Origin: Arabidopsis thaliana
Taxonomy: Eukaryota; Streptophyta; Magnoliopsida; Brassicales; Brassicaceae
Direction of reading: 5' to 3'
DNA: 64,000 bases
Assembly (NCBI RefSeq): GCF_000001735.4
Contig: NC_003070.9
Coordinates: 4,774,001 to 4,838,000, forward strand
The stretch's first letter is position 1, and each line of letters opens with the position of its first letter. The translations under genes were made by a program, and so were the position numbers. The notes beneath the pieces are model-generated. The model was not told the origin of the DNA and did no database searches. It worked only from the letters and a program-made list of their open reading frames with translations. Positions 26,385 through 36,487 of the stretch are shown here, one piece after another.

Positions 26385-27790
26385 TCAGATAAGCTTCTTT
26401 TTCTGGAAGAAAGTCTTCAAGTGCCAAAACTGAAGACCTGCGACCGATAAACAAACTGCAAGCGACACGAAACTCAACCATGCCATCTTCGAATTTGTCG
26501 CTATGTTCAGATTGTGCATTTCTTCTTCCCTGTAATATACCAAATGAAGAAGGGTTTTGAGTTTTGATTCACTCTCATCCTCTGATCAAGTGACTTCAAG
26601 GGAAGACAGGTTTTGTTGTCATTACCTGTCGCGGAGATAGAACATCTCATCGTGGATTCCATTCACGGTTTCAAATAACTTCTTAACCTCAAACTCCATC
26701 GTCTGGCCAATAAATAAAACAAGATCCAACCATAACAAGGTTAACAAAACATTCCTTCAAAAACTCTGCAATCTCTTTAAGAGGCTATGTTACATTTCAA
26801 GCTAGTCTTGCTCTGTAGTATGTTAAAGCCTAGTCCTATCTACCACATTTCAAGATAGTAATTTTCTGCGTCTGTTAAAGCCTAGTCCTATCCACCTTCA
26901 TTTAGCAGGGAAAGAACTCCTGAATGAGCTGAAGAAATCGATGGGGTTCAAAGGTGAAACTAATGAAGCTATTTTCTCATATGCAAGACTGCAGACACAG
27001 GTCAGTAACACACGAGCCCTGTCAGCTTAATTCATGGCCTTGTTCTAACCAAACCAATGCACCAACATAACCTATAAACCAAGACTACATAGCATTTCTC
27101 ACTTCAGATATAACTTTCCACTTTCCAGCACTATGTCTTGGTGTAACTTAGGCAGCTATCAAATTCTCACACATCCGGCGCAATGCTCTATTGTTCATGT
27201 CATTAGAAGCATCAAAATCTATTTCCTCTAAAGAGATTAGTTTGACTAAGTTAAGACTTCAAGAGTAAAGAAAAAGCGAAAAACTTACTTCGACTTGGCT
27301 CTTCTTTGCCACATTCGACCAATCCTTGGTATGAATACCCGTCCTCCAATCAAAGTCAATGATCAGCGTCGTCTCTGGTTTGTGATCGACGGCGGAGAAG
27401 CAACTTATGTAATCCCCTGTTTCCACAGCTACAAACGAGAATTGTCCCGATTCTACTCCGTCCGATTCGTGATAAGCCGTCCCTTGTGGCGATGTGACCT
27501 TAAAAATCAAACACATTGCATTATACTGAAATCGCCGGAAGAAGAAATTGAAGGGAAATGCGATCCGATCGGATGATTATTACCCTGACGGTGACTTTAT
27601 GGGAAGAAGGAAGAGGATGATCCTCGTGAGGGTTTATAATGCTGTATTTTCCGATGGTCATTGCGTTTGCGTGAATCTCCTCTGAGATGCATTTCGTGTG
27701 CCCAGAAAGTAGCTCGTATCGTATAGAGAGTGTCACGGGAGATAAAATTGAGAGGATCAATAGTACGATCGAGCTCCGACGATGATTCAT
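26385..27790 (-). CDS. p24-delta family cargo receptor (emp24/gp25L/p24, GOLD domain)
   Basis: Four exons (27790-27584, 27498-27289, 26702-26626, 26529-26385) give 212 residues. The start at MNHRRSSIVLLILSILSP was chosen over a Met 14 codons upstream because it begins a normal signal peptide (about 1-22). The GOLD domain follows with the paired cysteines C34 and C102 that form its disulphide. A coiled coil covers about 135-175, then one membrane segment (about 184-203) and a short cytosolic tail, FFQKKKLI. The tail carries both the diphenylalanine COPII/COPI signal and the dilysine retrieval signal typical of plant p24-delta proteins. p24 proteins cycle between ER and Golgi and help sort cargo, including the K/HDEL receptor and GPI-anchored proteins. 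It is probably At1g14010 (p24-delta-7; number from memory). A G-box cluster lies just upstream. Confidence 0.93.
26821..26892. repeat. 20-bp direct repeat in a p24 intron
   Basis: TGTTAAAGCCTAGTCCTATC occurs at 26821-26840 and again at 26873-26892, a spacing of 52 bp, inside the intron between p24 exons 2 and 3. It looks like a small old tandem duplication. Confidence 0.8.
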
Positions 27791-27884
27791 GACGGCTCCG
27801 ATATAGAGAGAAATCGATCTGACGGATTTCAAAGTTTAGCTATTTTTCTTGTTAAACGGAAGGAAGGAAACAAAAGAAAGTCAA

Positions 27885-27928
27885 CACGTGCATTGCCACG
27901 TGTTAGTATTTCATTCGTTAAAACACGT
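27885..27928. promoter_or_regulatory. Three CACGTG G-boxes upstream of the p24 gene
   Basis: CACGTG occurs at 27885-27890, 27897-27902 and 27923-27928, three cores in 44 bp, starting 95 bp before the p24 start codon. The flanks CCACGTGT and ACACGTGG are the form bound by bZIP proteins (ABF, HY5, GBF class). Such clustering is rarely chance and suggests light, ABA or ER-stress control of the p24 gene (inference). Confidence 0.55.
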
Positions 27929-28895
27929 GGAGTACTACCCTCTGGAATTGGGCTTTAAAATTAAGGCCCATTAATAATGTTGGACCTATATACTTGTAGT
28001 GGATCACACTAAAGTAAGTTAGAAGTAAATAAAGAAACAAATAACACATCCAGATTTTATAATTCAAGCATAACTACATATGACTTGGTAATGTTAATTT
28101 TAAACTTAATTGGGAAATTTTGTTGAAAAGACAATTGTACTCGAGTTTTTAGTAAAGAATAAAATAGTAATCTTTCCTTGGAAGGGATGTTAATAATGCA
28201 ACATTGAGGTACGTGTCATGATTTCGTTTCAGTTTTTGTTTTGTTTTACAACAGCTTGAAAATATCTGAATAAAGGAGATGAATATAAACAGTGGTTTGA
28301 ATCGTGATTAGTGCAATAAATAGATGACAGTAATAAAAAAAGTACGGGAGAACAATTAGGTGAATCCGTTGACGAATGACAACGACTATCAAAAAGGCAA
28401 AATGTGTCATCTTTCTTTATATGTTTTTCAATGTTGAATATTCTTGAAATCTTTATTTATCATATGTTTTTCTGATCAATCATTATCCTTGAAACCTATT
28501 TTTTTTTTTTTTTGGTTATAGAATAATCTTTGACATTTAATGATATATATAATGAAACAAGTTAGGAAAATTGAAGCTTTCTGAATTAGGAAATAAATTG
28601 TGTAAGCAATAGAATGAGTTTCTTGGGAAAACAATAAATAGAAGAAGAAGAAGACACTTTGACGGTTAATTAACTTATTTTCCCATCTCTCACCGTTACC
28701 ACCTCTTTTTTTTTTTTTTCCGTCTCGTGATTTTTTTTTCTTCTTCTGAATTTCGAAAGAAAAAAAAACTCCTCGAGATTCAAACCATTTGACACAAAGG
28801 AGAGAAGAAGCATTTCATTTCGCGTTTGTCATCTAATTTCAATTTCTGACATCTCACAAGATCGGAGAAATTTAGGTTATAGTAATTTTATTCTC
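27929..28895. other. Divergent intergenic region between p24 (-) and O-FucT (+)
   Basis: AT-rich, with GGCCCATTA near 27963 (site II-like). Long T tracts lie at 28500-28513 and 28706-28720. The last ~150 bases are the likely leader of the plus-strand gene. No coding region is supported. Confidence 0.5.
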
Positions 28896-28940
28896 ATGAA
28901 GCGGCGACGACGATCGTCGGAGGAGGGAGATGGAAGTTAG
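28896..28940 (+). promoter_or_regulatory. uORF overlapping the start of the O-FucT gene
   Basis: An ATG at 28896 opens a 14-codon frame ([14 protein letters not shown]) that stops at TAG 28938-28940, eleven bases past the main ATG at 28930 and in a different frame. A ribosome using it would pass the main start. Its weight depends on where transcription begins. Confidence 0.5.
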
Positions 28941-31111
28941 ATCGGAGAGTAATATTACTCAGGCGCGAAGCGATAAGCTTCCGCTTCCGCCGGCAGTTCC
29001 GAAGCCTCGTGTACAAGTATGGTTCGTTAGAGTTTGCTCCAGCATTTTGGTTTGGACGTGTTTGGTTCAGCTTTTCGCCGCCGGTGAGCTTTGGCATTCC
29101 CGGATCTTCACTGGTTTAACCAATCAGATTTCTAGATTCTCAGCCCCTGTTGAGCCAGTTCCATTGCCACCTCCTCTACCTCCTCCGAGTCAGTTTTCTC
29201 TCTATTTAGGGGACATTAGGGTTCGTTGGTGCTTGAGAGAGTTTAACGAGATTGTTGATTTTGTGCAGGGAATTATACAAGCAATGGTATTCTACTTGTA
29301 TCCTGTAATGGTGGATTGAATCAAATGCGATCCGCGGTTGGTGACTTTGCTTTAATTCTCTTTTTCTTCTTCTTTCAGATTTGATGTTTTTCCAAATTCT
29401 GATTTTTATGTTGTGTTTCAGATATGTGATATGGTGACTGTTGCTCGGTTATTGAATCTCACTCTCGTTGTTCCAGAGCTTGACAAAACATCTTTCTGGG
29501 CTGATCCTAGGTACTCTATCTTTGGTGTTTATAGAATCACTCATGTGTCTTATATGCTTAACATTTTTTAGCAATCTAAAGTATCCTCATTTTTGTTTGC
29601 AGTGGTTTTGAGGATATTTTTGATGTGAGACATTTCATTGATTCATTAAGAGATGAAGTTCGGATCTTAAGGAGGCTTCCTAAACGGTTTAGTAGAAAGT
29701 ATGGATATCAAATGTTCGAAATGCCTCCTGTGAGCTGGTCTGATGAAAAATATTACTTGAAGCAGGTTTGTCTTGTTTATCACTAGTTTTGCTGTTTTGG
29801 TTCCTTTGACTATCCTTGTTACAAGATATTACCTAACCATTTGCATATGTGATTGGTTAATTTCTTGTTCAGGTATTGCCTCTCTTCAGCAAGCATAAAG
29901 TTGTACACTTCAATAGGACTGATACCCGCCTGGCAAACAATGGTCTTCCGCTCTCTCTCCAGTGGCTCAGGTGCCGGGTGAATTTTCAGGGACTAAAGTT
30001 CACTCCACAGCTTGAGGCTTTGGGATCTAAGTTAGTTCGGATTCTACAACAAAGAGGGCCATTTGTGGCTTTGCATCTGAGATATGAGATGGACATGTTA
30101 GCTTTCTCTGGCTGCACTCATGGTTGCACTGAGGAAGAAGCGGAAGAGCTAAAAAAGATGAGGTTTCTCTTCAAAAGATTTCTCCTGAATTGGTGCTCTG
30201 GTTATAGGTCTTTTTAGTTGTTAATTCATAGGTCCATTCTGTGTTCTTTAGGTACACATATCCCTGGTGGAGAGAGAAGGAGATAGTCTCAGAGGAGAGG
30301 AGGGCGCAAGGGCTGTGTCCTTTGACGCCAGAGGAGGTGGCCTTGGTATTAAAAGCGTTGGGATTTGAGAAAAATACACAGATATACATTGCAGCTGGTG
30401 AGATTTATGGGAGCGAGCATAGACTATCCGTGTTAAGGGAAGCATTCCCGAGAATTGTGAGTCTACCAGTCCTGGTTTCCCTTTTCTTGCTACAAAGAAT
30501 GCTCAACTGCATCGTCATTACAATGCACTTTTTCTTATCAGTTTTACTCACCTGTGGTTATAGGTAAAGAAGGAAATGCTATTGGAGTCAGCAGAGCTGC
30601 AACAGTTTCAGAACCATTCGTCTCAAATGGCTGCTCTAGATTTCATGGTATCTGTGGCCAGCAACACTTTTATTCCTACGTATGATGGAAACATGGCAAA
30701 AGTCGTGGAAGGTCATCGTAGGTAAATTATTTGTGGTGTCGAATGCATTCAATTTCATGACAACTAAAAAGGTGGTGTTAAGAATAACCAAACCTGTGAT
30801 TCTATATAACCATTATTGGTCTATATCTGATTTGAATTTGCAGATACCTTGGATATAAGAAGACAATCCTGCTTGACCGTAAGAGACTCGTGGAGCTACT
30901 AGACTTACATCACAACAAGACCCTCACGTGGGATCAGTTTGCAGTAGCAGTCAAGGAAGCCCATGAGAGACGAGCAGGAGCACCTACTCATCGAAGAGTA
31001 ATCTCTGACAAACCTAAGGAGGAAGATTACTTCTACGCAAATCCTCAAGAATGTCTTTGTGAAGGTACAAATTGCCACGACCTGTTTGGCCATAGAAATT
31101 TAACACATTGA
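28930..31111 (+). CDS. Putative O-fucosyltransferase (GT65-like plant family, GDP-fucose)
   Basis: Eight exons (28930-29188, 29269-29336, 29422-29510, 29603-29765, 29873-30162, 30252-30456, 30564-30721, 30844-31111) give 499 residues. It is a type II membrane protein: a short basic N-terminus, one hydrophobic segment at about 36-56 ([20 protein letters not shown]), a Pro-rich stem ([10 protein letters not shown]), then the luminal catalytic domain. Recognisable family blocks are [30 protein letters not shown] (the HLRYE nucleotide-binding arginine motif), [11 protein letters not shown] and [23 protein letters not shown]. The family transfers fucose or related sugars in the Golgi; members include pectin rhamnosyltransferases, so the exact sugar and acceptor are unknown. 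Probably At1g14020. It is not a sequence relative of the GT37 FUT genes later in the window. Confidence 0.92.
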
Positions 31112-31492
31112 AGTCATGTTTTTAGCATATTATATCTCATTGCTTCCGCAAGAGGACGGCATGTCAAACACTTGAACGGGAGCTGCATAGTTCCTTCCCT
31201 GAGTTTTTCCATTTTTGTTTGTAATTTTTTTCAATTTTCCTGCATAGTTGCTGATCTTGATTTATTTAGTTTTACGTAAATTAAGATGTAACTAAAAAGA
31301 AGATTATGTCTCATCTTATAGAATTTCAAAAAGCCTGCTTTTGGCAATAGCCTAACATACAAATTGTGGTCTCTCAACTCTGATGTCTTGAGGTTGATTC
31401 AAGTCTATGTGGTCTGAGACCAAACCAGTAAAGATTTTCTTTCTAGCCTTGAGTTTGTTCTGCAGGATAAGCTATACAAGCTAAGCTAATTC
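31112..31492. other. Convergent 3' intergenic region
   Basis: Contains the 3' UTRs of the O-FucT gene (+) and LSMT-L (-). Nothing else is seen. Confidence 0.65.
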
Positions 31493-33440
31493 TCACTTGG
31501 TTTCCCAGAAGATAATATCCCCTTGTTCGCCAACCAACCCAAGATCTTTGAGCCTTCTCTCTTGGTAATACTCTAAAATGTCAAGTTCAAGCTCTCTATC
31601 CTTGAAGATTTGGTCGATTTGCTGAAGCACTCTCTTCTCACCAATCCTTATCTTGAGAGCCATTTCCAACCTAGGCTCAAGCTTTCCTTTGTCCAGAAGC
31701 TTCTCATCCTACAACAGACGATGAAGACGAGTAAGAAATGAGTGTTAAGCTGCAAAGACAGTACAAGTAAGAGCTCGAACATATATACCTCTTCAATGGT
31801 CGTATCAAAACCAGACAGAGCAGATTTGCAGGCATCTCTGACAACACGGCATATGAGTTCCTCGTTTGTACGACTTACAGGCAATTCAAGATGACCCCAT
31901 ATGGTGTTATTGAAGATAGATTCTAATAAGAAAGCATCTGGACCGCCAAGAGCCACAAGCCGAAGGTACTGAAGCATACCAGCGGGAAGAGTCTGGCCGT
32001 CTACTATGTCAAAGTATCCGGTCTCACCCATCTTGTTACTCTCAGCAATATCCAACTTATCCCCAAAGAATGGGTCTGATTCTGGTATCTCTATTGTTAA
32101 AGTATATGAGTTCCGTTTAGGGTTTGATTCCACAAAACCATAGTCGAGAGCAAGTTCTGCATTGCTTTTGTTCAGATCGTACTGAATGTATACCTATGGA
32201 AGAGATCATCCAAACAGTATTAAAGGGCTTGTTCTTACACTCTTGAGGGAGAAAACTAAGTAGACAGTGTTTGGAGCATACCTGCTCACCTGCTTTAACA
32301 TAAACAGGTGACTTCAAGGAAAATAAGAGATCTCTAGAGAAAAGGCCGGCTCCTTTGATCTCGTATGCATAATCTTCTGTCTTTATCGCGGGGTTATGGT
32401 TTATCTGTTCAAATTCAAACATTGAAGTCAGAGATTCTCTGCTGAGCCAAGCATCAATGAATGAAGATTATTTTCTGAAGTTTTCACTAGACAATATCTG
32501 AAACAAGAAGATAGCTTGCCAAGTCTGCAAGAGGGATCAAGACAAGGTTTTGGCCACGGAGACGAGAAAAAGCCCTCGACTTGAGGATCCCAAACGCCCA
32601 TATGAAGTCATCAAGTGTTATGCGGGATGAGAAGAGATCTTTGTTAGGCAGTAATATCTCTTGTTCCAGTTTCAAGAATTCATTCTCCACATACTCTTTC
32701 ACACCCAATGTGGTGCTCAACAGTTGAGTCCCTGAGCCAAACAACAGTAACCACAAAGTTAATAATGTACATCATCATCAGCTACTGCTACTCAGACCAA
32801 TTGGTATGAATCTAAACAATGATCAGACTTTTCAAAGAAAAGGGTAAGAAAATGGACCTTTAAGCTCAGCAAGCTCCTCTTCTGACCTGTACTGGAGACA
32901 TTTCACGAAGAAGACATCTCATCAGCTTAGTGTTGATCAGAGATACAATTGATGATCAGAGAAGGACAAAACCCACCAGAAGACAGTAGAATCAGTAGAT
33001 TGAGGAAGCATATCAAGATAAACTCTCCATGAAGACTCTTCTTCATACTTCTCTCTGATCAAAAACAGAGCTACTGAAACCCACGGCTTTAATCCGCCGC
33101 ATAAAGGTCCAATCTTGGAAGCAGTCACTGTCTCTGGGTTTATCCACAATCGCTTGGGAATCTCCAATACGACCTCGTTTCTTCCAATATCACGCCTGGC
33201 TACAAGTCCCAAACCTTCCGGTACCACCGCAGGTTCTGCCACAGACTTCCCGGATACGACTCCTTGGTCTCTGAGCCATTTCCAGAAATTCCGAACATTT
33301 TCCGGCAACTCTGAGCTTGAAGCTGAAATGGGTCTCACCAAAGATTTCTTGGGTCGAGAAAAGAGAAAGGAAGGGTTTTGAGACTTTTGAATTGACGGGA
33401 TACGGAGAAAACCCGACACGACGGCGACGGAGGCTGACAT
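31493..33440 (-). CDS. LSMT-L: Chloroplast SET-domain lysine methyltransferase (Rubisco LSMT-like)
   Basis: Six exons (33440-32977, 32886-32858, 32731-32520, 32404-32282, 32193-31789, 31708-31493) give 482 residues. Residues 1 to ~45 are a Ser/Arg-rich chloroplast transit peptide. The split SET domain begins near 50 (WLRDQGVVSGKS) and ends with the signature blocks INHNPA (236-241) and LDYGF (292-296, Tyr294 predicted catalytic). The C-terminal helical Rubisco-substrate-binding domain occupies about 320-482. The enzyme transfers methyl groups from SAM to lysine. In Arabidopsis the preferred substrate reported is plastid fructose-bisphosphate aldolase, since the Rubisco large subunit Lys14 is not methylated there. 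Exon 3 ends TTG and is followed by GCAAGC, a GC-AG intron; it is required to join ADL to INHNP in frame. Exon 2 is only 29 nt. Confidence 0.95.
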
Positions 33441-33857
33441 GGTGGTTTTCCGATGGCGGGTAGTATCAGTGAAACAGAGAGTGTGTGGATAACAATAATA
33501 TCACATCAGTTTTTTCTAAGTTGTTGATGAGACAAAAATCTAGTTATTCTAGTTACCAATGTTAAAGGCCCATTATTCTAAAAGGCCAAGGCCTACATTT
33601 TATTTTTGTTCTGATGTAATTAAATTGTTAATTGTCTGTATTTATTTTCATTTTTAAAAAATTATCTTTTTAACTTATGGTAGCTTCAACTTCTTTTTCT
33701 TTTTTTTTTTTGTCATCTCAACCTTTGTAAGAAGAAAAATGGTCAACTATAGCTTCAACCTCAAATCTACTGACTTGACACTTGAGTTTTAAATAGGTAA
33801 CATCTCATGGAGATCCCAATATTCATTCTAAATTCCTCCAAGATAATGCAACATGTT

Positions 33858-33858
<1 letters not shown>

Positions 33859-33912
<54 letters not shown>
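33859..33912 (+). repeat. (CAA)18 microsatellite
   Basis: Eighteen perfect CAA units run from 33859 to 33912, about 420 bp upstream of the LSMT-L start. A pure trinucleotide run this long should vary in length between accessions. It is translatable on both strands but lies outside any gene. Confidence 0.97.
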
Positions 33913-36412
33913 AAGAGATTGGCCGAGACATATATGTAGTATGTACCCACCATATCACACATACCTTCATAATCATCATCATCATCATAATATCAAGTGG
34001 TCTAATTCAAATGTTTTTGATTTAATTATGTGTTTAAGTAGTTCATATTTAATTGTGTGCTAAAATACTTATTGTAATTGAAGAATCAAATATACAAGTC
34101 TTATTCACTATTCTTAATCAAATAGAAATTAGTCTTAAATTTGTAATTTAGGGGGTACAATGATCCACTATTCTCCATCAACGTAGAAGACAAGTAATTT
34201 ACTTTGTAATATAGGTAATGGTACGTACGTAGTAATCACATGTAAAAGCGGAACTTTCCTTTCTCTTGTTTTGCCGGCTTGACCACGGGATATGAGACCA
34301 GTAAGGTACATGTGTAATGTGATACCTATCAGAAACCCTATTACACTCTTATCAAAAAACAAAACAAAACCTATTACACTCTCTCGGCTTAATTAAGATT
34401 ATGATCAATTCCAAATATGTTTCTGATATAACTTTAATTATTAACGAGAAAACCAAAGTTTATTGCTACTTTTTTCCGTCGAAATGGCCGCTATTTTAAG
34501 TTTTAGACAATAACTTGGTCCATGAAATTAAGGTACAACGTCGATATTGATTAAGATCAGTTTACTTTTGCTAATATAACGTGTTAAGTTTGAGATGGGA
34601 GACACGTGAATGACTTTTCATTACTTTCAAAAATTGTTCAAAATTCCAAAATTGGCAACAAGACTGTTTTAGTTGTTAATATGCAATTAGACTGTTTCAA
34701 TAGAGTGTATTTTTCTTTGTCAAAATGTAATAAGTACTAATTTGTCATACAAAATATCAAATGTCAAGAACATAAACTCTTCTAACGGAACCGCTTGTCG
34801 CGCCGAAACTCGTGTGGTAAACCTGAAAAACAACTCACTAATCGCAATTTTAAATCAGAGACTGAGAAAACACTTCTCACGAAAACCACAAAACGCGGTC
34901 AATATCGGGATGACGACATGATGTGGTGGTCGGATTGACACAATTCAGGTTGGTCAACAAAATTCATCCCTCTAAAATATATTTTCTTAGTTCGTTGCCA
35001 AACAGATATCTTACCTTTACTCTTTTTTTTTTTTTTTTAAAAACTCATATAAATAGGATAGTTATTAAATTTAACTACAAATGGTATTGTATATGTATAT
35101 TCTATGGCTAGGTGAAAAGGCTTCCTTTAGTTCGAGAAGGTCAAAATGGATGGCTAATTAACTTTTATATACAAACAGTATATGCCTAACATTTAATAAG
35201 GAGAGACTCAGATTCCTTGTCAACTACTCACTATTGTCTCCATGACTCTTTAAAAAATATATTTTTATAGAATCTTAGTATTCAGAAATTAAACCGTAGC
35301 CTTTATAGGATAACAAATGTAGATGATGTTAAATATGAAAATTGGCTCCACAACTGTCCATGAGGCATAAATAACTCGAAAACTTAATTAGTTTGATCTT
35401 ACAGATAACTAATTTTTTGTCACATTTATTATACCCCAAAGTATCTTAATAATGCTTGTCGGTTCAAGTTCATATTTTTTCCTCGGTTCAAAATCCAGGC
35501 TATTTATCCGTTCTTTTTTAATTACCTTCATGATAACTTGTCAATTTTGTATTTCTTATTCATGATTTTTCTCATGCACATACCTAATTTACGTCGATTA
35601 AGATCCATGCAACGTTCATAAAATAATGAGATAGTATATTAGTATTAGTATCACATACATAACGATATAATATTTTACAATGTATTTGCATGTAAAGCAT
35701 TTTCAACAACTACTACTTAATCCACTTTGGTTCTGTGCACCATATCGACCTTGAGCCGCCCATATACCGCGACTAGGGTCGTCCACTACGAATATAAAAA
35801 TTTATCGTTATAAATATAAATAATTGATATATTTCAATGATTGATGGATTAATTAATATAAATAAAACATGTCAATGTAAGACTAAATGACTAATCAGCG
35901 GGACTAATCAACTCCTCTTTTTTTTTAAATAATTCAACTGGTAGATCAACGCGGGTTTTTAATCTCTTGTAAGAACTAGTACGAATGTACGATAATAATT
36001 CCAGTTTCTCACCCGAAAAACTGAAGCATAATGTTTGCTCACACACTGACACACACTGTGGTTAAATAAAATATCGAAAGTTAAATTTACAAATTGTTTT
36101 ATCGTAATACTTGAAAAACCAAAGATTATATTATGTAATTATAACAAAAAGAGATATAATAAATTACTGGATTTCAAATCTCTATATTTTTGTCTCCACT
36201 TTATCAAAAAAAAAAAACATCAGTCTCCACTCTCCACGCGCCTTTTAGTCGCCCTCTCTGAATACACTACAGTACAACGTTGAAAAGAATTCAATAAAGA
36301 AGATCAAAAAGCAATAAAGTTAATCCTTACTTTAATTAGAAACAATTTTCTAATCATAAACCTTTATCATATCGTCAAAACATATCATGAACGACTTGTC
36401 TCTCTCTGTTCT

Positions 36413-36424
36413 CTATATATATAT
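36413..36424 (+). promoter_or_regulatory. TATA box of PHO1;H3
   Basis: CTATATATATAT occurs about 70 bases before the PHO1;H3 start codon, leaving a leader of roughly 40-45 bases (from about 36445, ACAAACATAAACTAGCG). Position and sequence fit a plant TATA box. Confidence 0.5.
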
Positions 36425-36487
36425 GACTCCTCTTCTTCAAAGTTCAGACACAAACATAAACTAGCGTTTAATAAAAAACAAGAAAAA

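Larger units (their letters stand above)
33441..36487. other. Divergent intergenic region, LSMT-L to PHO1;H3
   Basis: GGCCCA (about 33567) lies near the LSMT-L promoter side. A (CAA)18 microsatellite is at 33859-33912 and (ATC)5 at 33972-33986. The remaining ~2.4 kb is AT-rich with no gene, RNA or repeat family recognised; it includes the PHO1;H3 promoter. Confidence 0.5.

Noticed and set aside
31112..31492. Candidate antisense overlap between the O-FucT gene and LSMT-L
   Set aside because: The stop codons are 381 bp apart; overlap of 3' UTRs cannot be judged without transcript ends.
33767..34025. Open frames on both strands over the CAA repeat (poly-Thr and poly-Val)
   Set aside because: A trinucleotide repeat stays open in several frames by its nature; no coding context.
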